A DNA stretch of 64,000 bases from Marinobacterium lacunae (GCF_000705555.1 NZ_JMQN01000011.1:248001-312000); one strand, 5' to 3'. Positions 44,923-55,531 are shown, numbered from the stretch's first letter. Numbers and translations are program-made. The notes: generated by a model not told the origin, from the sequence alone.

Positions 44923-45693
44923 TCACTCGGGGTGCAACTCCTCATAAAGGTTGACGAACTCGGCTGTCAGTCGGTGTTTGGGCGCGAGCTGTATCAGCGG
45001 CTTGGCCGCTGTATGAGATTCCTTCATTTTTACCGACGCCGGTATACGCGTTTTCAGTACCGGCAGCGACTCCGCCAGCAACTCCTCGACTATCTTCTGC
45101 GGCAAAGACGCGCGCGGCTGATACTGATTGACTACAATCCCCTCTACCGCCAACGTTTCGTTGTGATCGGCCTGGGTTTCCTGCACGTTATTGAGCAAGC
45201 TATACAACGCCTGCCGCGCAAAGTCGTCACAGTCAAACGGGATTAGGCAGCGCTCGGCTGCGCAGAGCGCTGACAGCGTGAAAAAGTTGAACGCTGGCGG
45301 CGTGTCGATATAGATCGCATCAAAGTTCTCGAGCAACGTTTCAAGCGCTTCTCGCAGCTTGTAGATCTTGTGCTTGGACTCCAGCTTGGACTGGAGATCC
45401 CCAAGATCGGGGTGCGACGGAATCAGCCACAGGTTGTCGAAAGGCGTTTGATGCACATAACTCTGCGGATCAGCAGGCTTGAGCTGAAAGCTCAATGTCG
45501 ACTCGAAGAAATCGCGTATGTCGGTATCGGGTGAGTTGGCCTCGTCACCCAACAGATAGTGGGTCGAGTTGCACTGTGGATCCAGATCTACAACCAACGT
45601 GCGCTTGCCTCTTGCAGCACTGATTGCCGCCAGATTCACCGTAATACTCGACTTGCCCACACCGCCTTTCTGATTGAACACGACTCGACGCAT
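44923..45693 (-). CDS. ParA family ATPase
   Basis: A 256-residue deviant-Walker ATPase: VVFNQKGGVGKSSITVNLAA near the start, LVVDLDPQCNSTHYLL, and IYIDTPPAFNFFTLSAL. It is not next to a parB gene or parS-like repeats, so chromosome partition is unlikely; orphan ParA proteins of this type occur beside a DUF2333 gene in pseudomonads and relatives, role unknown. AGAGGAA is upstream of the ATG. It follows the DUF2333 gene by 47 bases. Confidence 0.9.
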   Translation of the reverse strand: MRRVVFNQKGGVGKSSITVNLAAISAARGKRTLVVDLDPQCNSTHYLLGDEANSPDTDIRDFFESTLSFQLKPADPQSYVHQTPFDNLWLIPSHPDLGDLQSKLESKHKIYKLREALETLLENFDAIYIDTPPAFNFFTLSALCAAERCLIPFDCDDFARQALYSLLNNVQETQADHNETLAVEGIVVNQYQPRASLPQKIVEELLAESLPVLKTRIPASVKMKESHTAAKPLIQLAPKHRLTAEFVNLYEELHPE

Positions 45694-45740
45694 CGTTGTA
45701 TTCCTCTAGCTCGCGCGCGAAGGCGCCAGTGCACACACGA

Positions 45741-46796
45741 TCAGCCCTGAGACAACAGCTCTCGCAGGTCGATGATCGCGGCATTGGCGCGTGAAATATA
45801 AGAGGCCATCACCAGCGAGTGATTGGCCAGGAAACCGAACTCCGTTCCGTTGAGAATCATCGGGCTCCAGATGGTTGCCTGGGTAGCCTCTAGTTCGCGG
45901 ATGATCTGGTCGACGCTAACCCGGGCGTTTTTCTTCTCCAGAGTCGGCCCGAAATCTTTCTCGACAGCCTCAAGCAGGTGGATCAGCGCCCAGGCCGTAC
46001 CGCGTGCCTCGTAAAAGACATCGTCGATCTCGGTCCAGGGAGTCTGGATTTCGGATTCATGTGCAGTTTTGGTGGACTGGGAAGCGCCGGGGCTCCCCGC
46101 CAGATCCGTATTCAGGCGGCGCTGACCGACACTGGCGCTCAAACGCTGGGACAAGCTGCCCAGACGCGTCGATACATCCCCCAACCAGTCTCGCAGATTA
46201 TCAGCTCGGGCATAGAACTGGGCTGAATCCTCGCCAGTTTCGGCCAAACCGGCCTGATACGCACGCAGTGCCTTGATCGCTTTGCGGTACTCCCCTTCCG
46301 TATCCGGCAGAATCCAGCTGTTGGCATCGAAATGCAGCTGCGGCTCTGCCACGACAAGATCAGGGTCTTCCGTGGATTGCGACTGGGAGCGGCTGAACGT
46401 CTTGCGCAGTGCCCGCGACATATCGCGGGCCTGAACCAGTGCACCGAACTCCCAGTTGGGCATATTATCCAACCAGATGCCCGGCGGCAGACGATCATTG
46501 CTGATATAACCACCGGGCTTGTCGAGCAACGTCTCGGTAACCTTGATCAGCGCCTCGCTGGTGTAGTAGCCGACCACGGGCTCCTGCCCAAGCGCCTCTG
46601 CCTGCTGGCTAGCCTGGGCGGCAACATCGAACCGCGCGGGTTCAAAACTCCAGTAAATACCGAATCCTGTTGCGATCAGCAGGTAAACCACCACCAGCGC
46701 CAGAACGCCTTTCACCATCCGGCCACCGGCGAGTCGATTCCAAAGCGGATCCCAAATTTTGAACCAAATACGTTGCAGACTATCGAACACGTGCAT
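45741..46796 (-). CDS. DUF2333 family membrane protein
   Basis: A 351-residue protein with one N-terminal membrane helix (VKGVLALVVVYLLIATGFGI, near residues 28-47) and a large, mostly helical remainder expected in the periplasm. Segments such as GGYISNDRLPPGIWLDNMPN are typical of DUF2333. Function unknown. The ATG at 46796 directly abuts GAGGG, so the GTG two codons later (46790) is spaced better and may be the true start. Probably an operon with the ParA-like gene. Confidence 0.87.
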   Translation of the reverse strand: MHVFDSLQRIWFKIWDPLWNRLAGGRMVKGVLALVVVYLLIATGFGIYWSFEPARFDVAAQASQQAEALGQEPVVGYYTSEALIKVTETLLDKPGGYISNDRLPPGIWLDNMPNWEFGALVQARDMSRALRKTFSRSQSQSTEDPDLVVAEPQLHFDANSWILPDTEGEYRKAIKALRAYQAGLAETGEDSAQFYARADNLRDWLGDVSTRLGSLSQRLSASVGQRRLNTDLAGSPGASQSTKTAHESEIQTPWTEIDDVFYEARGTAWALIHLLEAVEKDFGPTLEKKNARVSVDQIIRELEATQATIWSPMILNGTEFGFLANHSLVMASYISRANAAIIDLRELLSQG

Positions 46797-47276
46797 CCCT
46801 CATGCTTATATCGCCACTGCCGCCCCTTGTGGACATGCTGTATGCAGGATTTCGCACTCGCGCAATCAACTGCTAACCGGCGATCCCGCGATAAATCCAA
46901 CAGCTTTGAGCGGGTATTATGATGCGTTGCACTATGGCGAATTTCCCAGCACCGGTCAACGAATAGCCAAGTCTGGTCATCGCCTTGAAATGTGGCGTGG
47001 AGATCGGCGCCATCCCGAAAACTGATGTGCAAAAACCAGCCAATCGAAATCAAAACTGGCTGTAAACGTCGGCAAACTACGCCCTAATGCATGAATATTT
47101 ATGATTCACATGGACAGATATTCCGCTTTAATGCACACTTATGCGCACTTTTATTCTTAACTGCCTGATCGGGGTTGGACTCTTCGTTTCGCGTTTGCCA
47201 CAGCGGTAAACGTACCCAACCCGCAGGTGAAGTTGTCATCCTCAAACTTAACAGCCAAGTCCGAGACTCTATTCCG
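46797..47276. other. Long non-coding gap upstream of accB
   Basis: 480 bases without a convincing gene, between the divergent DUF2333 gene and accB. It must hold promoters for both sides. TTGGAC at 47175-47180 could be a -35 for accB, but no good -10 follows at the right distance. The aroQ gene usually found immediately before accB in related genomes is absent. A long leader is known for accB in E. coli; nothing more definite is visible. Confidence 0.4.
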
Positions 47277-47735
47277 ATGGATATCCGCAAAGTTAAAAAA
47301 CTGATCGAACTACTCGAAGAATCCAACATCAACGAGATCGAGATCAAAGAGGGAGAAGAGTCGGTTCGCATCAGCCGGACCTCGAGCCTGGTACCCCAGG
47401 CTGCATACGCGCCGATGCCGTATGCCGCCGCTCCTGCTCCGGTACAGCCCGCGGCACCGGCCGCCGCTCCGGCAGCAGAAGCCGCCCCTGCTGCACCGGC
47501 TGACCACTCTGTTCGCTCGCCGATGGTTGGTACCTTCTATCGATCTCCGTCACCGACTGCCCCGGCCTTCATCGAAGTTGGCCAGACCGTTAAGGCAGGT
47601 GACGTAATCTGCATCGTCGAAGCGATGAAGATGATGAACCAGATCGAAGCGGACAAATCCGGCGTAATCGAGGCGATCCTGGCAGAAGACGGACAGCCGG
47701 TCGAGTTTGACCAGCCGCTGGTCGTTATCGCCTGA
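47277..47735 (+). CDS. accB: Biotin carboxyl carrier protein of acetyl-CoA carboxylase
   Basis: A 152-residue BCCP. The N-terminus [20 protein letters not shown] is the family start; a Pro/Ala linker occupies residues ~44-75, and the biotinyl domain has the acceptor lysine in [13 protein letters not shown] near residue 118. The ATG at 47277 is fixed by similarity; it has no clear ribosome-binding site, and the frame stays open upstream to 47175. accC follows after 37 bases. Confidence 0.96.
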   Translation: MDIRKVKKLIELLEESNINEIEIKEGEESVRISRTSSLVPQAAYAPMPYAAAPAPVQPAAPAAAPAAEAAPAAPADHSVRSPMVGTFYRSPSPTAPAFIEVGQTVKAGDVICIVEAMKMMNQIEADKSGVIEAILAEDGQPVEFDQPLVVIA

Positions 47736-47772
47736 ACCGACGTCTCGAACTCGACCTGAGGATTTCTGAACG

Positions 47773-49113
47773 ATGCTCGATAAAGTGCTCATAGCCAACC
47801 GCGGCGAGATCGCATTGCGTATCCTGCGCGCCTGTAAAGAGCTGGGGATCAAGACTGTCGCCGTGCACTCCGTTGCCGATCGCGACCTGATGCACGTTCG
47901 TCTGGCGGACGAGGCGGTGTGTATCGGCCCCGCGCCCTCTACCCAGAGCTACCTGAACATTCCGTCCATTATCAGCGCAGCTGAAGTAACCGATTCCGTG
48001 GGTATCCACCCCGGATATGGCTTCCTGGCGGAAAACGCCGGTTTTGCCGAGCAGGTTGAACAATCCGGTTTCACCTTTATCGGCCCCCGCGCCGACACCA
48101 TCCGTCTGATGGGCGACAAAGTGTCCGCGATCGAGGCGATGAAAAAGGCTGGCGTCCCGACAGTTCCAGGCTCTGACGGCCCACTGCCTGACGATAACGA
48201 AGCGATTCACAAGACCGCCAAGCGCATCGGCTACCCGGTGATCATCAAAGCCGCCGCCGGTGGTGGTGGTCGTGGCATGCGCGTGGTGCACACCGAGGCT
48301 CACCTGACCAATGCCGTTCAGGTTACCCGTACCGAAGCCAAAGCGGCCTTTGGCGACGAGACTGTGTACATGGAGAAGTTCCTCGAGCGTCCGCGTCACG
48401 TGGAGGTTCAGGTGCTCGCCGACGGTCAGGGCAATGCTATCCACCTTTACGACCGCGACTGCTCACTGCAGCGCCGTCATCAGAAGGTGGTCGAGGAAGC
48501 ACCCGCACCCGGTATCGATCCGGAGGCACGTGCCGCGGTTCTCAAGTCCTGTGTCGATGCTTGTGTCGAGATCGGCTATCGCGGTGCCGGTACATTCGAA
48601 TTCCTGTATGAGGATGGCGGCTTCTACTTCATCGAGATGAACACCCGTGTTCAGGTAGAGCATCCGGTTACCGAGCAGGTCACTGGCGTCGATATCGTCA
48701 AGGAGCAGCTGCGTATAGCCTCCGGCCTGCCGCTGTCGATCAAGCAGGAGGATGTGAAGCTCAACGGCCACGCCTTTGAGTGCCGCATCAATGCCGAGGA
48801 TCCGCGCAACTTCATGCCTAGCCCCGGCAAGGTGACCTACTTCCACGCGCCCGGCGGCAACGGTGTGCGCGTCGATTCTCACCTGTACGGTGGATACACT
48901 GTCCCGCCTCACTACGACTCCCTGATCGCCAAGCTGATCACCTGGGGCGAAGATCGCGAGACAGCACTGATCCGCATGCAAAACGCCCTCGACGAGATGG
49001 TGGTGGACGGGATAAAGACCAACATCCCGCTGCACAACGATATCGTTCGCGACGCCAACTTTGCCCGCGGCGGTGTCAATATCCACTATCTGGAGAAAAA
49101 ACTGGGCCTCTGA
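47773..49113 (+). CDS. accC: Acetyl-CoA carboxylase biotin carboxylase subunit
   Basis: A 446-residue ATP-grasp enzyme that carboxylates BCCP biotin in the first step of fatty acid synthesis. Family marks are [37 protein letters not shown], the ATP lid [33 protein letters not shown] and [16 protein letters not shown]. Co-transcribed with accB; a strong terminator follows. Confidence 0.98.
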   Translation: MLDKVLIANRGEIALRILRACKELGIKTVAVHSVADRDLMHVRLADEAVCIGPAPSTQSYLNIPSIISAAEVTDSVGIHPGYGFLAENAGFAEQVEQSGFTFIGPRADTIRLMGDKVSAIEAMKKAGVPTVPGSDGPLPDDNEAIHKTAKRIGYPVIIKAAAGGGGRGMRVVHTEAHLTNAVQVTRTEAKAAFGDETVYMEKFLERPRHVEVQVLADGQGNAIHLYDRDCSLQRRHQKVVEEAPAPGIDPEARAAVLKSCVDACVEIGYRGAGTFEFLYEDGGFYFIEMNTRVQVEHPVTEQVTGVDIVKEQLRIASGLPLSIKQEDVKLNGHAFECRINAEDPRNFMPSPGKVTYFHAPGGNGVRVDSHLYGGYTVPPHYDSLIAKLITWGEDRETALIRMQNALDEMVVDGIKTNIPLHNDIVRDANFARGGVNIHYLEKKLGL

Positions 49114-49134
49114 TTGGTTCCGTTTCGCATCCTT

Positions 49135-49161
49135 AAAAAGCCCGCTGCTGCGGGCTTTTTT
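49135..49161 (+). terminator. Rho-independent terminator after accC
   Basis: AAAAAGCCCGC, TGCT, GCGGGCTTTTTT: 11-base stem, four-base loop and a T run, 21 bases after the accC stop. Confidence 0.93.
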
Positions 49162-49241
49162 GACTCTATCTGGCCGATCAATGGTTTTCCTGAGGCCAGA
49201 GTTTGATACATACTCAGTTTATCGCAATGACGGAGCCCCCA

Positions 49242-50150
49242 ATGCCCTGGCTACAGATTAAGGTCGAGACCGCCCCCGAGCAGGCCGAGCAATATGAAGA
49301 TCTTCTGCTTGCTGCCGGATGTGCTGCGGTTACCTATCAGGACGCAGCAGACCAGCCCATTTTCGAACCGGATCTGGGCACCACCCCGCTGTGGAGCCAG
49401 ACCGTCGTAACCGGACTGTTTGCCGCCGAGCATGACCTTCAGGAAACCTTGGACCTCCTGCGGGAGGCGCAACAACAGATGCCTGAAATCGAGGGCCGCG
49501 CAGCACCGGAGTTCAAGGCTGAAATTCTGGAGGACAAGGACTGGGAACGGGAATGGATGGCGAGCTACCATCCGATGCGTTTTGGAAACCGCCTCTGGGT
49601 TTGCCCCAGCTGGCGAGAAGCTCCGGACCCTGATGCCGTGAACATGATGCTCGATCCGGGGCTGGCCTTCGGTACCGGGACTCACCCAACCACCTCCCTG
49701 TGTCTTGAATGGCTGGATGGCCAGGCGCTGGACGGACAACTGGTTGTGGATTACGGCTGCGGCAGCGGCATCCTGGGTATTGCCGCTCTACTCCTTGGTG
49801 CCGATCGCGTGGTGGCGGTCGATATCGACCCGCAAGCACTCACCGCTACCCGCGACAACCTTGAGCGCAATAAGCTCGAGTCTTCGCGGCTGAATGTCAG
49901 CTTGCCTGGAGCAACACCGGCAGTGAAAGCCGATACGCTGGTTGCCAACATCCTGGCCGGCCCGCTGGTCGAGCTGGCCCCCACTCTTGAGGCACTGGTA
50001 CGCCCAGGTGGAAAGCTGTTGCTCTCGGGCTTGCTGGCCGATCAGGGCGAATCGGTGTCAAACGCCTACTCTCAGTGGTTTGAGATGGAGCCAGCCGTTG
50101 AGAAAGAGGGTTGGATCAGACTGACCGGGACAAAACGCCAGGACGCATGA
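49242..50150 (+). CDS. prmA: Ribosomal protein L11 methyltransferase
   Basis: Trimethylates L11. The 302-residue protein has the N-terminal substrate domain and the SAM site: LAFGTGTHPTTSLCLEWL then VVDYGCGSGILGIAALLLGA near residues 168-187, and a catalytic-loop Asn in VANILAGPL. The ATG at 49242 has GGAG seven bases upstream and matches the family N-terminus (MPWLQIKV). Its stop overlaps the next gene (ATGA). Confidence 0.96.
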   Translation: MPWLQIKVETAPEQAEQYEDLLLAAGCAAVTYQDAADQPIFEPDLGTTPLWSQTVVTGLFAAEHDLQETLDLLREAQQQMPEIEGRAAPEFKAEILEDKDWEREWMASYHPMRFGNRLWVCPSWREAPDPDAVNMMLDPGLAFGTGTHPTTSLCLEWLDGQALDGQLVVDYGCGSGILGIAALLLGADRVVAVDIDPQALTATRDNLERNKLESSRLNVSLPGATPAVKADTLVANILAGPLVELAPTLEALVRPGGKLLLSGLLADQGESVSNAYSQWFEMEPAVEKEGWIRLTGTKRQDA

Positions 50151-51130
50151 ACGAGCCTCTGATTACCGAATGCCCCGGGTGCCACGCGCGCTTTCGTGTC
50201 ACCCCCGGGCAGCTGAATCTGGCCCAGGGGCAGGTACGCTGCGGCGCCTGCCTACTGGTGTTTGACGCCCGTAGCGAAGCCGACAGTCTTGAGCGCAAGC
50301 GCCGGGAGCACTCCCCTGCCCGCCCACCGGTGCGCCAGGCACAAGCAACCACTTCGGCACCAACGAAAAGCCCCGCTCCGCCCTCGGAGCCCAACGTTGT
50401 CGCCCAGCAGGGTTCACAACAGGGAGTCTCCGGGCCGGCCCCTGTGAAGGATACAGAACCCGAAATACAAGCCTCTGCAGCCCCCGAGACCGAAGAGGTT
50501 ACCCAGTCTGCCCGCGAGCGTCAGCACTCAACACCGGATCCGCGAGCGATAGAGCCGAGTGTTGTTGAAAGCGAAGTGCCCAATATTGAAGAGGACCTGA
50601 TCCCCAAGCTCTATGCCGAACCGATTCTGCTGGAGGTCAGCCGGGAACAGAACGACCCTTATGCTGCAACAGGGTGGGCCTTGGCCTCTATTCTGGCCCT
50701 ATTGGTGTTGGCCGGACAGTATCTGTGGTTCGAGCGCGCCACGCTTGCACACACCCCGGACCTGCACCCGATCTACGCCCTTGCCTGCGACACAATCCCC
50801 TGTGCGCTGGGGCCTCAGGCCTATGGTTCGATTGTCAATCAACGCATGGTCGTGCGACCGCATCCGGCTTTTGCCGACGCGCTGAGTATCGATATCGAAC
50901 TGCGTAACGATGCAGCCTTTGCACAGCCCTACCCTGCCCTTGATCTAACCTTTACGGATCTCAAGGGTCGTCTGGTCGCCCATCGGGTCTTCCAGCCTCG
51001 TGAATACCTCGCCTCTGGCAGTGCTGGAGAACTGATGCAGCCGATGACACCGGTGCACGTACAGCTGGAGATAACCGATCCAGGAGTGCGCGCCATCAGC
51101 TACGAACTCAACCTGCGCCCGGCTGGTTAA
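50147..51130 (+). CDS. Zinc-ribbon and DUF3426 membrane protein
   Basis: A 327-residue protein. An N-terminal MJ0042-type zinc ribbon (CPGCHARF near residues 9-16, CGAC near 33-36) is followed by a Pro/Glu/Ser-rich linker, a single membrane helix near residues 183-202 (GWALASILALLVLAGQYLWF) and a C-terminal DUF3426 domain. This architecture usually lies between prmA and dusB in pseudomonad-like genomes; function unknown. Start codon overlaps the prmA stop. Confidence 0.9.
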   Translation: MNEPLITECPGCHARFRVTPGQLNLAQGQVRCGACLLVFDARSEADSLERKRREHSPARPPVRQAQATTSAPTKSPAPPSEPNVVAQQGSQQGVSGPAPVKDTEPEIQASAAPETEEVTQSARERQHSTPDPRAIEPSVVESEVPNIEEDLIPKLYAEPILLEVSREQNDPYAATGWALASILALLVLAGQYLWFERATLAHTPDLHPIYALACDTIPCALGPQAYGSIVNQRMVVRPHPAFADALSIDIELRNDAAFAQPYPALDLTFTDLKGRLVAHRVFQPREYLASGSAGELMQPMTPVHVQLEITDPGVRAISYELNLRPAG

Positions 51131-51203
51131 GCAACGTTCGCAAGAAGCTCAAAATGCGCAATTGGTCAACCCCGAAATCGATCAAAAAATCGACAAAAAC
51201 AGG

Positions 51204-51232
51204 TTGGAGCCCCCTGTCCGAAAGAGTATCAT
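51204..51232 (+). promoter_or_regulatory. Predicted promoter of the dusB-fis operon
   Basis: TTGGAG (51204-51209), a 17-base spacer and TATCAT (51227-51232). The transcript would start near 51239, leaving a leader of about 70 bases before dusB. The fis promoter in enterics is strong and growth-rate controlled; the sequence here only shows a plausible sigma-70 site. Confidence 0.5.
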
Positions 51233-51258
51233 TGGCCGCCTTCCAATAACGAACCCGA

Positions 51259-51278
51259 CCTAAGCCACTCGGCTTGGG
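51259..51278 (+). promoter_or_regulatory. Leader hairpin before dusB
   Basis: CCTAAGCC, ACTC, GGCTTGGG: an 8-base stem with one G-T pair in the predicted dusB leader, followed 9-20 bases later by pyrimidine/T-rich sequence. It could be an attenuator-like element or a simple hairpin. Confidence 0.35.
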
Positions 51279-51310
51279 CCAGTATTCTTTTCCCTTTTGG
51301 CAGGTGTGTG

Positions 51311-52285
51311 ATGTTCCAAATCGGCCCTTACTCCATTGACAGTCAGGTCGTTCTGGCACCGATGGCTGGGGTCACGGATCGTCCCTTCCGCCAACTCTGC
51401 AGACGCATGGGCGCAGGCCTGGTCGTCTCGGAGATGGTCACGTCCGACACCCGCCTCTGGAACTCCCGCAAATCCGCCCTGCGACTGGATCATACCGGCG
51501 AAGCCGAACCCCGTTCGGTACAGATAGCCGGTGGCGATCCCGAGATGATGGCCGATGCGGCCCGCATGAACGCTCAACGTGGCGCTCAAATCATCGATAT
51601 CAATATGGGTTGCCCGGCCAAAAAAGTCTGTAACAAGGCTGCAGGCTCTGCGTTGCTGCGCGACGAAGTCCTGGTGGGTGAAATTCTGGATGCGGTTGTT
51701 AATGCGGTCGACATACCGGTCACGCTGAAGATCCGCACCGGTTGGTCACCGGAGCAGCGCAATGGTGAGCAGATCGCCCAGATGGCCGAGAAAGCGGGCA
51801 TTGCGGCTTTAGCCGTGCATGGGCGTACACGGGCCGATCGCTATCAGGGCGAAGCGGAGTACGACACCATCGCCCGCATTTGTGCGCAAGTCTCCATTCC
51901 GGTATTCGCCAACGGCGATATCGACTGTGCACACAAGGCGCGAGAAGTTCTCGACTATACCGGCGCCAGCGCCGTAATGATCGGCCGCGCAGCACAGGGG
52001 CGCCCCTGGTTACTGCGCGAGATCGACCATTATCTGCGTACGGGGAAGGAGCTGGCCGCACCACAGGCTGAAGAGATTCTGTCGATATTGACCGGCCATC
52101 TGGAGGCGCTCTATGCCTTCTATGGCGATTTCATGGGCGTGCGCATTGCGCGCAAGCATGTCGGTTGGTATCTGCAGCAACACCCGGAGGCTGCCGGGTT
52201 CAGGAAGCATTTCAATCAACTAGAAACAGCAAGTGATCAGGTCACAGCCGTCACCGCCTTATTGGCGGGGTCGGCCGCCGCCTGA
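51311..52285 (+). CDS. dusB: tRNA-dihydrouridine synthase B
   Basis: FMN enzyme reducing uridine to dihydrouridine in tRNA. The 324-residue protein has [20 protein letters not shown], the catalytic-Cys region [20 protein letters not shown] near residues 95-114, VTLKIRTGW, and [12 protein letters not shown] with [12 protein letters not shown] at 51311 is used; an in-frame GTG lies just before it. Co-transcribed with fis, 16 bases downstream, as in most gammaproteobacteria. Confidence 0.96.
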   Translation: MFQIGPYSIDSQVVLAPMAGVTDRPFRQLCRRMGAGLVVSEMVTSDTRLWNSRKSALRLDHTGEAEPRSVQIAGGDPEMMADAARMNAQRGAQIIDINMGCPAKKVCNKAAGSALLRDEVLVGEILDAVVNAVDIPVTLKIRTGWSPEQRNGEQIAQMAEKAGIAALAVHGRTRADRYQGEAEYDTIARICAQVSIPVFANGDIDCAHKAREVLDYTGASAVMIGRAAQGRPWLLREIDHYLRTGKELAAPQAEEILSILTGHLEALYAFYGDFMGVRIARKHVGWYLQQHPEAAGFRKHFNQLETASDQVTAVTALLAGSAAA

Positions 52286-52301
52286 ATCCAGGATTGGGTA
52301 C

Positions 52302-52598
52302 ATGAGTACAGTGGATAGCAAAGATTTGGAACAGTATGCACACACCACCCAGCCGCAGTCCGGCATGCCGGCGCAGACACTGCGTGACACCGTGCACCAG
52401 TCGCTGACCAGCTACTTCAAGCAGCTTGACGGTCAGCCGGTTACCGACGTGTACCAGATGGTCCTGTCTGAGATCGAAGCGCCGCTGTTTGAGAGCGTTA
52501 TGGCGTATACGAAGGATAACCAGACCCGTGCGTCTGAAGTCCTCGGCCTTAACCGCGGCACCCTGCGCAAAAAACTGAAGCAGTACGGCCTGCTCTAA
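52302..52598 (+). CDS. fis: DNA-binding protein Fis
   Basis: Nucleoid protein of 98 residues. The C-terminal helix-turn-helix ([20 protein letters not shown], near residues 73-92) is the conserved Fis DNA-binding end; the N-terminal part is more variable than in E. coli. Start ATG at 52302 with AGGA upstream; the frame is open upstream but overlaps dusB. Second gene of the dusB-fis operon. Confidence 0.96.
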   Translation: MSTVDSKDLEQYAHTTQPQSGMPAQTLRDTVHQSLTSYFKQLDGQPVTDVYQMVLSEIEAPLFESVMAYTKDNQTRASEVLGLNRGTLRKKLKQYGLL

Positions 52599-52640
52599 TC
52601 GAGAGCAATCGAGCGAACCGAGAGAAGCGAACCCGAGATT

Positions 52641-54224
52641 ATGTCTGAGCAGAACACAACCCCTATTCGCCGCGCGCTGATCAGCGTGTCGGACAAAACC
52701 GGTATCGTCGACTTCGCCCGCGCCCTGAGCGAGCGCGGCATCGAGATCCTCTCTACCGGCGGTACTTTCAAGCTGCTGCGCGAGAGTGACATTGCGGCGA
52801 CCGAGGTTTCCGACTACACCGGTTTCCCGGAGATGATGGCTGGCCGTGTCAAAACCCTGCATCCGAAAGTTCACGGCGGCATTCTAGGCCGTCGCGGCAC
52901 TGACGATGCAGTGATGAGTGAGCACGGTATCGATCCGATCGATATGGTCGTGGTCAACCTCTACCCCTTCGCTCAGACCATCGCCCGTCCGGATTGCGAT
53001 CTGCCGATGGCGATCGAGAACATCGATATCGGCGGACCGACCATGGTGCGCTCCGCTGCGAAGAACCATAAGGATGTTGCCATCGTCGTCAACGCCTCTG
53101 ACTACGACGCTATTCTGAAGGAGCTCGAAGCCGACGGCGGCCTGAGCCAGAGCACCCGTTTCGATCTGGCGGTTAAAGCCTTCGAACACACCGCGGCTTA
53201 CGACGGCATGATCGCCAACTACCTGGGCGCCATCGTCGAGGGCGATGCCGAGGAGCCGGCCGATTTCCCGCGCACCTTCAACACCCAGTTTATCAAGGCG
53301 CAGGATATGCGTTATGGCGAGAACCCGCACCAGCGTGCGGCATTCTACGTCGAAGCCAATCCGGCCGAGCCGAGTGTGTCCACCGCCCGCCAGCTGCAGG
53401 GCAAGGCACTCTCTTACAACAACGTGGCCGACACTGACGCCGCGCTGGAGTGCGTCAAGCCGTTTAAAGAGCCGGCCTGCGTTATCGTCAAGCACGCCAA
53501 CCCCTGTGGTGTTGCGATAGGCAACGACATTCTTGAAGCCTACAACCGTGCGTTCCAGACCGACCCGACTTCGGCTTTCGGCGGCATCATCGCCTTTAAC
53601 CGGGAGCTGGACGGCGAAACGGCGAAAGTGATTGTCGAGCGTCAGTTCGTCGAGGTGATCATCGCGCCAAGCGTGACCAAGGAAGCCTCCGATATCGTCG
53701 CCACCAAGCCCAATGTGCGTCTGCTTGAGTGCGGTGAGTGGGACGCCCAGCGCGCCCACGCGTTCGACTACAAGCGCGTCAACGGTGGCCTGTTGGTGCA
53801 GGATCGCGATCTGGGCATGATCGATGCGTCTCAGCTCAAGATCGTCACCAAAAAACAGCCCTCCGAGCAGGAGATCCGCGATCTGCTGTTCTGCTGGGAA
53901 GTGGCCAAGTTCGTCAAATCCAACGCCATTGTCTACGCCAAGAACGGCCAGACTATCGGTATCGGTGCCGGCCAGATGAGCCGTGTATACTCCGCCAAAA
54001 TTGCGGGCATCAAGGCGGGTGATGAAGGTCTGGAAGTCAAAGGCTCCGTCATGGCATCCGACGCCTTCTTCCCCTTCCGCGACGGCATTGATTCTGCCGC
54101 AGAAGCCGGTATCACCGCGGTGATCCAGCCCGGTGGCTCAATGCGTGACCAGGAAGTAATCGACGCTGCCGACGAGCACGGCATGGCGATGGTCTTCACC
54201 GGCATGCGCCACTTCCGTCACTGA
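52641..54224 (+). CDS. purH: Bifunctional AICAR transformylase / IMP cyclohydrolase
   Basis: Catalyses the last two steps of de novo IMP synthesis. 527 residues: an N-terminal methylglyoxal-synthase-like IMP cyclohydrolase domain ([42 protein letters not shown]) and the C-terminal transformylase ([38 protein letters not shown]). Length and motifs are fully typical. It is followed 17 bases later by purD, the usual pair in gammaproteobacteria. Confidence 0.98.
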   Translation: MSEQNTTPIRRALISVSDKTGIVDFARALSERGIEILSTGGTFKLLRESDIAATEVSDYTGFPEMMAGRVKTLHPKVHGGILGRRGTDDAVMSEHGIDPIDMVVVNLYPFAQTIARPDCDLPMAIENIDIGGPTMVRSAAKNHKDVAIVVNASDYDAILKELEADGGLSQSTRFDLAVKAFEHTAAYDGMIANYLGAIVEGDAEEPADFPRTFNTQFIKAQDMRYGENPHQRAAFYVEANPAEPSVSTARQLQGKALSYNNVADTDAALECVKPFKEPACVIVKHANPCGVAIGNDILEAYNRAFQTDPTSAFGGIIAFNRELDGETAKVIVERQFVEVIIAPSVTKEASDIVATKPNVRLLECGEWDAQRAHAFDYKRVNGGLLVQDRDLGMIDASQLKIVTKKQPSEQEIRDLLFCWEVAKFVKSNAIVYAKNGQTIGIGAGQMSRVYSAKIAGIKAGDEGLEVKGSVMASDAFFPFRDGIDSAAEAGITAVIQPGGSMRDQEVIDAADEHGMAMVFTGMRHFRH

Positions 54225-54241
54225 TACAGGGATAGCTGCTG

Positions 54242-55531
54242 ATGAAAATTCTCGTAATCGGCTCCGGCGGGCGCGAACACGCGCTGGCTTGGGCTGCTGC
54301 CCGTGACGAAGCGGTGGACACCGTTTTCGTCGCACCGGGTAACGCCGCAACCGCTCAGGAAGCCAAGCTGCAGAACGTCGCCATCGACGTCATGGCGCTG
54401 GATGAGCTCGCTGCGTTCGCCACAGACAACGCCATCGACCTGACCATCGTCGGTCCGGAGGCGCCGCTGGTCGCCGGTATTGTGGATAAGTTCAACGCGC
54501 AGGGCCTGCGCGTGTTCGGACCCACGGCCGGCGCTGCTCAGCTGGAAGGCTCCAAGGCCTTTACCAAGGACTTCCTGGCACGTCACAACATCCCCACCGC
54601 CGAATACCAGAACTTCACCGACGTGGATGCGGCGCTGGCCTACGTGCGCGAGAAAGGCGCACCGATCGTGGTCAAGGCCGACGGTCTAGCCGCTGGCAAG
54701 GGTGTAATCGTGGCGATGACGCTGGAAGAGGCGGAAGAGGCGATCCGTGACATGCTGGCAGGCAACGCGTTTGGCGATGCCGGTCATCGTGTTGTGGTCG
54801 AGGAGTTCCTCGACGGCGAGGAAGCGTCCTTCATCGTCATGGTAGACGGCGAGCACGTGTTGCCGATGGCCACCAGTCAGGATCACAAGCGTGTCGGCAA
54901 CGGCGACTCCGGCCCCAATACCGGTGGCATGGGTGCATACTCTCCCGCACCGGTTGTCACACCCGAGATTCACGACCGCGTCATGGCTGAAGTCATCATG
55001 CCCACGGTGCGTGGCATGGCGGCCGAAGGCAATGAGTACACCGGTTTCCTCTACGCCGGCCTGATGATCATGGCCGACGGCACACCGAAAGTGATTGAAT
55101 ACAACTGCCGTTTCGGTGATCCGGAAACCCAGCCGATCATGCTGCGTCTGCAATCGAGTCTCGTCGAGATGTGCAATGCAGCCATCGACAAGGCGCTGGA
55201 CAAGGTCGATGCGAAATGGGATCCGCGTCCCTCTGTAGGTGTGGTCATGGCAGCAGGTGGCTACCCCGGCGACTATGCCAAAGGTGACGAAATCAGCCTG
55301 CCGGACAGTACCCCGGCGGACACCAAGATCTTTCACGCCGGCACACAGCTGGTTGATGGCAAGGTTGTCACCGCAGGCGGTCGCGTGCTGTGTGCAACAG
55401 CACTCGGCGATAGCGTTACCGAGGCTCAGAAACGTGCGTATGAACTGGTCGAGACGATCAGCTGGAAAGACGCGTACTACCGTACCGATATTGCCTATCG
55501 GGCGATTGCACGCGAAAAAGCCGACCAGTAA
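54242..55531 (+). CDS. purD: Phosphoribosylamine-glycine ligase
   Basis: ATP-grasp enzyme making glycinamide ribonucleotide, second step of purine synthesis. The 429-residue protein shows ILVIGSGGREHALAWA at the N-terminus, VVKADGLAAGKGVIVA (ATP site), the SQDHKRVGNGDSGPNTGGMG signature and EYNCRFGDPETQPIM. All catalytic regions are intact. A terminator follows. Confidence 0.98.
   Translation: MKILVIGSGGREHALAWAAARDEAVDTVFVAPGNAATAQEAKLQNVAIDVMALDELAAFATDNAIDLTIVGPEAPLVAGIVDKFNAQGLRVFGPTAGAAQLEGSKAFTKDFLARHNIPTAEYQNFTDVDAALAYVREKGAPIVVKADGLAAGKGVIVAMTLEEAEEAIRDMLAGNAFGDAGHRVVVEEFLDGEEASFIVMVDGEHVLPMATSQDHKRVGNGDSGPNTGGMGAYSPAPVVTPEIHDRVMAEVIMPTVRGMAAEGNEYTGFLYAGLMIMADGTPKVIEYNCRFGDPETQPIMLRLQSSLVEMCNAAIDKALDKVDAKWDPRPSVGVVMAAGGYPGDYAKGDEISLPDSTPADTKIFHAGTQLVDGKVVTAGGRVLCATALGDSVTEAQKRAYELVETISWKDAYYRTDIAYRAIAREKADQ

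Noticed and set aside
44923-45693. Chromosome-partition parA locus
   Set aside because: No parB, no parS-like repeats and no replication genes nearby; the neighbour is a DUF2333 gene.
52884-53759. A 291-codon open frame on the minus strand inside purH
   Set aside because: Shadow of the purH coding sequence; no family similarity and no ribosome-binding site.
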